Source of the DNA: an uncultured Sphingomonas sp.
Lineage (GTDB): Bacteria > Pseudomonadota > Alphaproteobacteria > Sphingomonadales > Sphingomonadaceae
Length of the DNA: 7,481 bases
Direction of reading: 5' to 3'
NCBI GenBank assembly: GCA_946886645.1
Contig: CAMPIY010000083.1
Span: 1-7,481 of the forward strand
Below the pieces are notes generated by a model that was not told the DNA's origin, searched no databases, and saw nothing but the letters and a program-made list of their open reading frames with translations. Of the stretch, positions 1 through 5,572 are shown one piece after another; positions within the stretch are counted from its first letter, which is position 1, and every line of letters starts with the position of its first letter. Made by a program: the position numbers and the translations under genes.

Positions 1-38
1 TCGTCCATGCCCTTGTTGATATTGTCCACGCGGTTCAT
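1..38 (-). CDS. 5' end of an unidentified gene, cut by the window edge
   Basis: Only the first 12 codons are visible, reading MNRVDNINKGMD; the frame stays open to the edge. The start is well supported: an AGGAG Shine-Dalgarno (complement of 47-51) lies 8 nt upstream of the ATG, and the ATG shares bases with the maiA stop (ATGA, 35-38). That arrangement indicates translational coupling, with this as the fourth gene of the minus-strand operon. The visible residues are too few to assign a family, and I do not recognise them. MaiA is often beside homogentisate-pathway genes, but nothing in these 12 residues identifies one. Confidence 0.6.
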   Translation of the reverse strand, partial: MNRVDNINKGMD

Positions 39-676
39 CGCGGCTGCTCCTGCAAATCGGGGTGGGCGGCGGCGAAGGCCGGATTGCCGCTGGCCGTCTC
101 GTCGACGCGGCGGAGCGTCGGGAATGAGTCGAGCGGAACCGAGAAGCGCCGCGCATTGTAGAGCTGGGGGATCAGGCAGATGTCGGCCACGCTCGGCGCA
201 TCGCCGAACAGCCAGGCGCCGGCGCGCGGCGCGGCCATCGTTTCCAGCGCGGCCAATCCTTCGGCCACCCAATGCCGATACCATTCATCGGTGGCTTCCT
301 GCTCTGCGCCGAACTCGGCCTTCAGATATTTGAGCACGCGGAGATTGTTGAGCGGGTGGATATCGCATGCAACCGCCAGCGCCAGCGCCAGCACATGCGC
401 CCGGTCGGCGGCGTCGGCGGGCATGAAGGGCGGTTCGGGCACAATCGAATTCACATAATTGCAGATGGCGAGGCTCTGCGTGATCCGGTGCCCGTTCATC
501 TCCAGCATCGGAACGAAGCCCTGCGGGTTCAGCTCGCGATAGGTGTCATCCTTCTGCGCGCCGGCAGCGAGATTGATCGACCGCTGCTCATATTCGATGC
601 CCTTGAGGTTGATTGCGATCCGCGCCCGGTAGGAGGCCGAGGAGCGGTAATAATCGTAGAGGATGGCGCGCGACAT
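35..676 (-). CDS. maiA: Maleylacetoacetate isomerase (zeta-class glutathione S-transferase)
   Basis: A 213-aa protein of normal length for bacterial MaiA, predicted cytosolic. The family isomerises maleylacetoacetate to fumarylacetoacetate with glutathione as cofactor, in tyrosine/homogentisate breakdown; related enzymes act on maleylpyruvate. Residues 1 to about 82 form the thioredoxin-like GSH-binding domain, with the zeta motif SSASYRARIA (12-21), the cis-proline loop FVPML (54-58) and TQS (66-68) for the glutathione glutamyl group. The helical domain carries the MaiA signatures DIHPLNNLRVLKYL (105-118) and ADICLIPQLYNARRF (164-178). The usual SSCxWR active-site motif has Ala in place of Cys and Tyr in place of Trp. 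The gene starts 33 nt after the thioesterase stop, behind a weak AGGGA, and its stop overlaps the next gene. No hmgA or fahA is visible, so tyrosine catabolism is a family-based inference; a general zeta GST role is the alternative. Confidence 0.88.
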   Translation of the reverse strand: MSRAILYDYYRSSASYRARIAINLKGIEYEQRSINLAAGAQKDDTYRELNPQGFVPMLEMNGHRITQSLAICNYVNSIVPEPPFMPADAADRAHVLALALAVACDIHPLNNLRVLKYLKAEFGAEQEATDEWYRHWVAEGLAALETMAAPRAGAWLFGDAPSVADICLIPQLYNARRFSVPLDSFPTLRRVDETASGNPAFAAAHPDLQEQPR

Positions 677-709
677 ATTCCCTAGCCTGCGCTTCCCGGG
701 CGGTTGCCG

Positions 710-1117
710 TCAATCGCCCATGAATGGAGCGATTACTTCGGGCGGAACCCGGATCGGCCGCTCGCTCGCCTTGTCGATGATGGCCCATTGCGTAGTGGCG
801 CGGACCCGGACCTTTCCATCCTCGCCGACGAATTCCATGTGCCGGTCGAAGCGGGCACCTTTCGGCGCCTCGCCGACCCAGGTTCGGCCGGTCAGCATTT
901 CGCCCTCGAAGGCGGGACGGAGGTAGTCGATCTCGTGCCGCACAACGACCCAGATATAATCGTCCTGATGCTGCGAATCGGCGACGCTGTACCAATGGGC
1001 CAGCGCCACTTCCTGGATCCACTGCACCCAGACGGCATTGTTGACGTGCCCCAGCTCATCGATCGCATCGGCCGGAGCGACGATGCGATGCGTGAAGACG
1101 GGGCGATTGCCGCTCAT
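710..1117 (-). CDS. Acyl-CoA thioesterase, 4HBT/hotdog-fold family
   Basis: A 135-aa single hotdog-domain protein, the usual size for YbgC/4HBT-type thioesterases, which hydrolyse acyl-CoA or related thioesters in the cytosol. The N-terminal motif IDELGHVNNAVWVQW (19-33) is the characteristic D-x-x-GHVNN helix start; Asp20 and the HVNN stretch form the expected catalytic and CoA-binding region. The strands that follow (WVVVRHEIDYLRPAF, then ARFDRHMEFV and RATTQWAIID) match the family pattern in which a conserved R-x-x-x-x-Y-x-x-P segment packs against the dimer partner. The ATG at 1117 was chosen because it overlaps the upstream peptidase stop as ATGA (1114-1117) and begins just before the domain. 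A longer in-frame extension exists but lies inside the peptidase gene. A GGGGA sits directly against the ATG, so translation probably depends on coupling. The substrate is unknown; a link to peptide or tyrosine breakdown is only positional. Confidence 0.88.
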   Translation of the reverse strand: MSGNRPVFTHRIVAPADAIDELGHVNNAVWVQWIQEVALAHWYSVADSQHQDDYIWVVVRHEIDYLRPAFEGEMLTGRTWVGEAPKGARFDRHMEFVGEDGKVRVRATTQWAIIDKASERPIRVPPEVIAPFMGD

Positions 1118-3255
1118 TCCCCGATCTGCGTCACGACAAAGGTGTAGGCCTCGGCAACCTCGTGCAGCGCGTTCCAGCGGCCGGACTTGCCGCCGTGCCC
1201 CGCACCCATGTTGATCTTGAGGAGAAGCAGATTGTCGTCGGTCTTGGTGGCGCGCAGGCGCGCGGCCCACTTCGCAGGTTCCCAATAGGTCACGCGTGGG
1301 TCGTTGAGGCCGCCGGTGATCAGCATTGGCGGATAGGCCTTGGCCGCGACATTGTCGTAGGGGCTGTAGCTCTTGATCAGCTTGAACGCCTCGGGGTCCT
1401 CGATCGGGTTGCCCCACTCGGTCCATTCGCCCGGGGTGAGCGGAAGCGTGTCGTCGAGCATCGTGTTGAGCACATCGACGAAGGGTACGTCGGCGACGAC
1501 CGCGCCGAATAGCTCGGGCGCCTGGTTGACCACTGCGCCCATCAGCTCGCCGCCGGCCGATCCGCCCTGTGCCGCCACGCGGCCCGGTTGGGCGTAGCCA
1601 GCCTCGATTAGCCCCTTCGTCACGTCGATGAAGTCGTTGAACGTGTTGGTGCGGTTCTTGAGCTTCCCATCGAGGAACCATTGGTAACCGAGGTCGTCGC
1701 CGCCGCGGATATGGGCGATGGCGAAGGCGAAGCCGCGATCGACCAGGCTCAGGCGGCTGGTCGAGAAGCTCGGCGGGATGGCGTAGCCGTAGGCGCCGTA
1801 GCCATAGACGAACAACTTGCCCGACCCGTCCTTCTTCGAGTCCTTGAGACGGACGATCGAGACGGGGACTTTCTTGCCGTCACGGGCGGCGATCATCATC
1901 CGCTCGGTGACATATTTGGACGGGTCGTAGCCTGAAGGGATTTCCTGGACCTTGCGGACCTCAAGCTTTTTCGAAGCCGGATGATAGTCATAGACCGTCT
2001 GCGGCGTGACCATCGATGAGTAGTGGAGCCGATAGCTTGCCGGCGCATATTCCGGATTACCGGAGAAGCCGGCGCTGTAGCTCGCTTCGGTGAAGGGGAC
2101 GCGCTCTTCCTCGCCGCTGCCGTAGTCACGGAGGATTAGCTGGTCGAGGCCGTCGACCCGGCTGGTGACGAGCAAATGGTCGCGGTGGGCGGTGGCGCCG
2201 CGCAAATAGGTGCGGTCGCTCCCCGCAACGACCTCGGTCCAGTCGCCGGGCTTCTTCGGATCGGCCGAGACGATGCGGAAATTGACATGTTTGTCGTTGG
2301 TCAGGATCCACAGCTTCCCGTGGGCAGCATCGACCTCATATTGCACGTCGGGCTTGCGGGGCTTGATTAGAAGCTGAGGCGCGTCGGGCTTGTCGGCCGG
2401 GACGATCCGCACCTCGTTCGACGAGTTATTGCCCGTCGAAATGACGATCAGGCTGTCGTCGGTAGTGCGCGCGACGCCGACCGAGAAGGCGATGTCGTCC
2501 TTCTCTTCGTAAAGCGTTTTCGCCTTGGCGGGATCGTCCCCGATCCGGTGATAGCGGGCGCGGTAGCTGCGCCATTGGTCGTTGACCTCGGTGAACACCA
2601 AGCCCTTCGAATCGCTCGTCCAGACCGGATTGCCGATGCCGACTTCGGTGACCGTCTCCAGGTCCTTGCCGGTCGCGAGGTCGCGCACGACGAGCTTGAA
2701 CCGCTCCGATCCGTCGTCGTCCACCAGGGTCGCAAGCCGCTTGCCGTCGGGGCTGACCGCGAAGGCGCCGAGCCGGAAATACTCCTTGCCCTCGGCTTCC
2801 TCGTTCTCGCTGTAGATCAGCGCATCCGCTCCGCCCGCAGCAGGTTTGCGATACCAGTCGCGATACTGGGTCCCTTCCTTGAAGGCGCTCCAGTAGAGCC
2901 AGTCGCCATCCTTGATGGGAACCGAGGCATCGTCTTCCTTGATACGGCCCTTCATCTCCTGGAAAATCTGCTCGGTCAGCGCTTCATGCGGCTTCATCGC
3001 CGCTTCGAAATAGGCGTTTTCGGCCTTCAGATAATCGAGCACATCCTGGTCGTTGACCGTCGGATATTCCTTGTCGCGCAGCCAGGCGTAAGGGTCATCC
3101 ACCCGCACCCCGTGGCGTTCATAGCTGTAAGGGCGCTGTTCGGCTTTCGGCGGGGCGGGGAGGTTCGCGGTCATGGCTGCTTTCTGGGCAAGGGCTGGTG
3201 AATTGCTGGAGATGGTGGCGACAAGCGCCAGTGCAATGCATTTCGATAGTCTCAA
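1114..3255 (-). CDS. ptrB: Oligopeptidase B-like S9 serine peptidase with Sec signal peptide
   Basis: A 713-aa prolyl-oligopeptidase-family protein (S9A), closest to oligopeptidase B, which cuts short peptides after basic residues. Numbered from the TTG start, residues 1-23 look like a Sec signal peptide: RLSK, then CIALALVATI, with likely cleavage ALA|Q. The N-terminal shell follows (DDPYAWLRD, LKAENAY, MKGRIKEDD), then a beta-propeller, then the alpha/beta-hydrolase domain. The triad is Ser566 (GGSAGG), Asp652 (GGLNDPRV) and His687 (GAGHGGKSGR). The S1 glutamate matching E. coli Glu576 is present in LTPGEW, but other subsite acids are replaced. TTG at 3255 is chosen because GGAGG lies 6 nt upstream and it gives a clean signal peptide. 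A GTG at 3300 would add 15 residues encoded largely by a dispersed repeat. An internal ATG at 3174 has no ribosome binding site and would lose the signal. It is probably periplasmic and first gene of the operon. Confidence 0.9.
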   Translation of the reverse strand: MRLSKCIALALVATISSNSPALAQKAAMTANLPAPPKAEQRPYSYERHGVRVDDPYAWLRDKEYPTVNDQDVLDYLKAENAYFEAAMKPHEALTEQIFQEMKGRIKEDDASVPIKDGDWLYWSAFKEGTQYRDWYRKPAAGGADALIYSENEEAEGKEYFRLGAFAVSPDGKRLATLVDDDGSERFKLVVRDLATGKDLETVTEVGIGNPVWTSDSKGLVFTEVNDQWRSYRARYHRIGDDPAKAKTLYEEKDDIAFSVGVARTTDDSLIVISTGNNSSNEVRIVPADKPDAPQLLIKPRKPDVQYEVDAAHGKLWILTNDKHVNFRIVSADPKKPGDWTEVVAGSDRTYLRGATAHRDHLLVTSRVDGLDQLILRDYGSGEEERVPFTEASYSAGFSGNPEYAPASYRLHYSSMVTPQTVYDYHPASKKLEVRKVQEIPSGYDPSKYVTERMMIAARDGKKVPVSIVRLKDSKKDGSGKLFVYGYGAYGYAIPPSFSTSRLSLVDRGFAFAIAHIRGGDDLGYQWFLDGKLKNRTNTFNDFIDVTKGLIEAGYAQPGRVAAQGGSAGGELMGAVVNQAPELFGAVVADVPFVDVLNTMLDDTLPLTPGEWTEWGNPIEDPEAFKLIKSYSPYDNVAAKAYPPMLITGGLNDPRVTYWEPAKWAARLRATKTDDNLLLLKINMGAGHGGKSGRWNALHEVAEAYTFVVTQIGE

Positions 3256-3269
3256 AACTCTCCTCCCCC
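3253..3269 (-). promoter_or_regulatory. Strong ribosome binding site deciding the TTG start of the S9 peptidase
   Basis: Read on the minus strand, GGGGGAGGAGAG (3269 down to 3258) is followed by TT and then the TTG start codon at 3255-3253. The GGAGG core is 6 nt from the TTG. No comparable site precedes the GTG at 3300 or the ATG at 3174, so this site fixes the translation start. Its upstream end abuts the left copy of the palindromic repeat. Confidence 0.75.
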
Positions 3270-3293
3270 GTCGGTCCTGAGCCTTGTCGAAGG
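3268..3293 (-). repeat. Dispersed palindromic repeat, left (inverted) copy
   Basis: Read on the minus strand this copy is CCTTCGACAAGGCTCAG followed by GACCGACGG. It matches the right copy at 3330-3354 with one inserted G (AAGGCTCAG against AAGCTCAG) and a diverged spacer before the terminal ACGG. The core CTTCGACAAG(G)CTCAG plus a trailing ACGG resembles a short element that I recall being scattered through sphingomonad intergenic regions; that is memory, not a search. It adjoins the peptidase ribosome binding site and would be translated as FDKAQDRR if the GTG start at 3300 were used. Confidence 0.75.
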
Positions 3294-3329
3294 ACTGCAC
3301 TTTCCCCTAATCGCTAAGAGAAAGGCAGG

Positions 3330-3354
3330 GCTTCGACAAGCTCAGCCCCAACGG
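3330..3354 (+). repeat. Dispersed palindromic repeat, right copy
   Basis: The plus strand reads GCTTCGACAAGCTCAG then CCCCAACGG. It is the inverted partner of the copy at 3268-3293, about 36 nt away, so a transcript crossing both could fold into a long stem with a mid-sized loop. It also contains a smaller internal near-palindrome (CTTCGACAAG / CTTGTCGAAG on the complement). The copy sits in the leader of the aminopeptidase gene and its last bases merge with that gene's GGAG ribosome binding site. Confidence 0.75.
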
Positions 3355-3360
3355 AGTCAG

Positions 3361-5163
3361 ATGATGTCCAGCTACGCCGACCGCCTCGCCGCCCTTCGCC
3401 AGCAGCTGAAAGAGGACCGTCTCGACGGCTTCGTCGTCCCCCTGACCGACGAGCATATGAGCGAATATGTGGGCAGCTATGCGCAGCGGCTGGCGTGGCT
3501 GACCGGTTTCCAAGGGTCGGCAGGCTCGGCGGTCGTTCTTCCAGAGGAAGCGGCGATCTTCACCGATGGGCGCTACACGATCCAGGTGCGCCAGCAGGTT
3601 TCCCCGACCGAATGGAGCTATCAGTCGGTGCCGGAGACCAGCGTCGCCAAATGGCTGCAGGAGAACGCGCCCAACGGGGCCCGCATCGGCTACGATCCGT
3701 GGCTCCACACCGCAAAGTGGGTGCGCCAGGCGACCAAGTCGCTCGCCGCTCGGGGCGCTGAGCTGGTTGCAGTAAAGCGCAACCCAATCGATGCTGTCTG
3801 GGCCGATCGCCCGGAACCGTCGAAGGCTCGGCTGACCGTCCAGCCGGACGAGCTGGCGGGCAAATCCTCGGCCGAAAAGCGGCACGAGATGGCGGACTGG
3901 CTGGTCAAGGAAGGCGCCAACGCCGCGGTTTTGGCGGCGCTCGATTCGATCGCCTGGACCTTCAACGTGCGCGGCACGGACGTGACCCATACGCCGGTGG
4001 CGCTGGCCTATGCGGTGGTCAATGCCGACGGGACGGCCGACCTGTTCACCGAGAGCGAGAAGGTCGGCGACGATGTCGCCAAGCATCTGGGCAATGGCGT
4101 TCGCCTGCATGAGCGGGCGGAGTTCGAGCCCTATCTGCAGTCGCTCAAGGGCAAGCTGGTTGCCGTGGATCCGGAGCGCTCGGTCGCGGCGATTTCGCAA
4201 GCCCTGGAGCAGGGCGGGGCGCGCATTCTAAGCCGCCGCGATCCGGCGGTTCTGCCCAAGGCGATTAAGAATGCGACCGAGATCGCCGGCCATGAGGCCG
4301 CGCAGGCGAGGGACGGGGCGGCCGTGTCGCGCTTCCTGCGCTGGGTCGAGGCCGAAGCGCCGAAGGGCGAGCTCGACGAGATCGTCGCTTCGGACAAATT
4401 GCTCGGCTTCCGCCACGAGCATGGAGATCTTCGCGACCTGAGCTTCGATACCATCTCGGCCTATGGGCCGAATGGCGCTCTGCCGCACTACAAGGGGACC
4501 GCGGAGTCCAACCTGCCGTTCAAGCCGGGCACGCTCTACCTGGTCGATTCGGGCGGCCAGTATCAGGACGGCACCACGGACATCACCCGCACCGTGCCGA
4601 TCGGCGAGCCGACGGCCGAGATGATCGACCGTTTCACCCGCGTGCTTCAGGGCCACATCGCCATCGCGACGGCGCTATTTCCCAAGGGAACGCGCGGATC
4701 GCAGCTGGACAGCTTCGCGCGGCGGCCGCTCTGGGAAGCGGGATGCGATTATGCCCATGGCACTGGCCACGGCGTGGGCGCTTTCCTGGCGGTTCACGAA
4801 GGGCCGCAGCGGATTTCGCCGGTCGGGAGCTCGCAATCGGGCGGGGACGAGCCGCTGCAGGCGGGCATGATCCTTTCGAACGAGCCCGGCTATTACAAGG
4901 CCGGCGAATACGGCATCCGCATCGAGAATCTCGTTCTGGTCGTCGACAAGCAGGTTCCGGGCGGTGACAAGGAAATGCTCGGCTTCGATACGCTGACCTT
5001 CGTTCCGATCGAGCCGAGGTTGATCGACGTTTCGATGCTGTCGGATCGCGAGCTCGAATGGCTCAACGATTATCATCAAGAGGTGCTGGCCCTCATCGGC
5101 CCGCAGCTATTCGGGGAGGATAAGGCATGGCTCGAAAGGCAATGCGCGCCGCTAAGCCGCTAG
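3361..5163 (+). CDS. pepP: Xaa-Pro aminopeptidase (M24B family, long three-domain form)
   Basis: A 600-aa metallo-aminopeptidase that removes the N-terminal residue when the next one is proline. It has the three-part layout of long aminopeptidase P (XPNPEP1 type): creatinase N domain 1 (about 5-140), a second creatinase-like domain (about 155-310), the pita-bread M24 domain (about 312-535) and a C-terminal M24 tail (about 540-590). All five metal ligands are present: Asp396 and Asp407 in DSGGQYQDGTTD, His470 in HGTGHGVG, Glu508 in LSNEPGYY and Glu522 in RIENL. The catalytic histidines His376 (LPHY), His466 and His479 (VHEGP) are also there. No signal peptide is visible, so it should be cytosolic. 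Two adjacent ATGs compete; GGAG (3353-3356) is 4 nt from the first and 7 nt from the second, so 3364 is equally likely. It is divergent from the S9 peptidase, suggesting successive steps in using proline-containing peptides. Confidence 0.95.
   Translation: MMSSYADRLAALRQQLKEDRLDGFVVPLTDEHMSEYVGSYAQRLAWLTGFQGSAGSAVVLPEEAAIFTDGRYTIQVRQQVSPTEWSYQSVPETSVAKWLQENAPNGARIGYDPWLHTAKWVRQATKSLAARGAELVAVKRNPIDAVWADRPEPSKARLTVQPDELAGKSSAEKRHEMADWLVKEGANAAVLAALDSIAWTFNVRGTDVTHTPVALAYAVVNADGTADLFTESEKVGDDVAKHLGNGVRLHERAEFEPYLQSLKGKLVAVDPERSVAAISQALEQGGARILSRRDPAVLPKAIKNATEIAGHEAAQARDGAAVSRFLRWVEAEAPKGELDEIVASDKLLGFRHEHGDLRDLSFDTISAYGPNGALPHYKGTAESNLPFKPGTLYLVDSGGQYQDGTTDITRTVPIGEPTAEMIDRFTRVLQGHIAIATALFPKGTRGSQLDSFARRPLWEAGCDYAHGTGHGVGAFLAVHEGPQRISPVGSSQSGGDEPLQAGMILSNEPGYYKAGEYGIRIENLVLVVDKQVPGGDKEMLGFDTLTFVPIEPRLIDVSMLSDRELEWLNDYHQEVLALIGPQLFGEDKAWLERQCAPLSR
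5113..5126 (+). promoter_or_regulatory. Strong internal ribosome binding site for the 51-aa ORF
   Basis: GGGGAGGA (5113-5120) lies inside the last codons of the aminopeptidase gene, with the GGAGG core 7 nt from the ATG at 5127. This near-optimal Shine-Dalgarno at good spacing is the main evidence that the overlapping small ORF is translated. Confidence 0.6.
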
Positions 5164-5282
5164 GGCTTGTCGCGCTTGGGTGGGCGCTGGCCTGTCTCTA
5201 CATTTTAGGGCCGCGGGTGGCGATCAACCGCGGGCTCGACAGCGGCTATTCGCTGGCGGCCTGGGTCGGGTCTTTCTTCTGA
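5127..5282 (+). CDS. Small membrane protein, 51 aa, overlapping the aminopeptidase 3' end
   Basis: This short ORF starts at an ATG inside the aminopeptidase gene, in another frame, and overlaps it by 37 nt. The product begins MARKAMRAAK, a positively charged N-terminus. A hydrophobic helix PLGLVALGWALACLYILG (11-28) follows, then a short polar stretch with INRGLDSG (33-40), then a second weakly hydrophobic segment YSLAAWVGSFF at the end. The predicted form is a single-pass or hairpin inner-membrane microprotein with the charged end in the cytosol. A strong ribosome binding site at 5113-5120 supports translation. I do not recognise a family and assign no function. Its last 37 nt overlap, on the opposite strand, the 40-aa ORF at 5246-5368; at most one of the two may be real in that stretch, although both could be. 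Confidence 0.55.
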   Translation: MARKAMRAAKPLGLVALGWALACLYILGPRVAINRGLDSGYSLAAWVGSFF

Positions 5283-5368
5283 GCTTCTCGCGATTGGGCC
5301 TTTCGCTTGCGCAGATTCTCGCGCAGCGCCTCGGCCAGCCGTTTCGCCTTCTCGTCATCCTTGGCCAT
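5246..5368 (-). CDS. Small highly charged conserved-type hypothetical protein, 40 aa
   Basis: A complete ORF with ATG at 5368 and TAG at 5246-5248. The product opens MAKDDEKAKRLAEALRENLR and continues KRKAQSREAQKKDP. It is rich in Lys, Arg, Glu and Ala, has no hydrophobic segment, and should form one long amphipathic helix with a basic patch (LRKRKAQ). I recall short sphingomonad hypothetical proteins with the same ALRENLRRRKAQ-like core; that is memory and not a search. A nucleic-acid-binding or ribosome-associated role would fit the composition but is speculation. The ribosome binding site is poor (GAGG almost touching the ATG). It is transcribed away from the tRNA gene and its 3' end overlaps the 51-aa ORF on the other strand by 37 nt. 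Confidence 0.6.
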   Translation of the reverse strand: MAKDDEKAKRLAEALRENLRKRKAQSREAQKKDPTQAASE

Positions 5369-5390
5369 GCCTCACGCCAATAAGGACGGG

Positions 5391-5419
5391 TTGACGGTTC
5401 GCCAAGGCTCGGCCATAGG
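5391..5419 (+). promoter_or_regulatory. Sigma-70-type promoter for the tRNA-Thr gene
   Basis: TTGACG (5391-5396) matches the -35 consensus at five of six positions. After exactly 17 nt comes CATAGG (5414-5419), which keeps the central ATA of the -10 box. Transcription would start near 5426, about a dozen nt before the mature tRNA 5' end. The bases just after the -10 box are GC-rich (CCCGCCG), as is typical of stable-RNA promoters under stringent control. The -10 box is weak, so this is a prediction from pattern and position. Confidence 0.5.
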
Positions 5420-5438
5420 CCCGCCGTCCTTCCGACAT

Positions 5439-5513
<75 letters not shown>

Positions 5514-5553
5514 TTCTCGGTCGGACGTCCCCGCATTGACGAGTGTCGAACAG

Positions 5554-5566
5554 CCCGCCATGCGGG
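5554..5566 (+). other. Short hairpin just before the threonine aldolase start
   Basis: CCCGC (5554-5558), loop CAT, GCGGG (5562-5566) is a perfect 5-bp GC stem ending 6 nt before the ATG at 5573. It covers the place where a Shine-Dalgarno would sit, and no good one is visible. It is not followed at once by a T-run, so it does not look like a terminator. It may simply reflect GC-rich sequence. Confidence 0.3.
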
Positions 5567-5572
5567 TTGGCG

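Noticed and set aside
366..396. Short tandem CGCCAG-like repeats
   Set aside because: They encode the ALALALAV stretch of MaiA helix sequence, in frame, and need no other explanation.
710..1681. A 323-codon extended version of the thioesterase frame
   Set aside because: Residues upstream of the ATG at 1117 come from the wrong frame of the peptidase gene and are not protein-like; the hotdog domain starts right after 1117.
2548..3201. A 217-codon plus-strand open frame antisense to the S9 peptidase
   Set aside because: It lies fully inside a gene with a complete catalytic triad, its residue pattern resembles no family I know, and long antisense frames are common at this GC content.
3294..3329. 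Promoters for the two divergent peptidase genes
   Set aside because: They must lie near here, but I found no -35/-10 pair with acceptable match and spacing on either strand, so none is listed.
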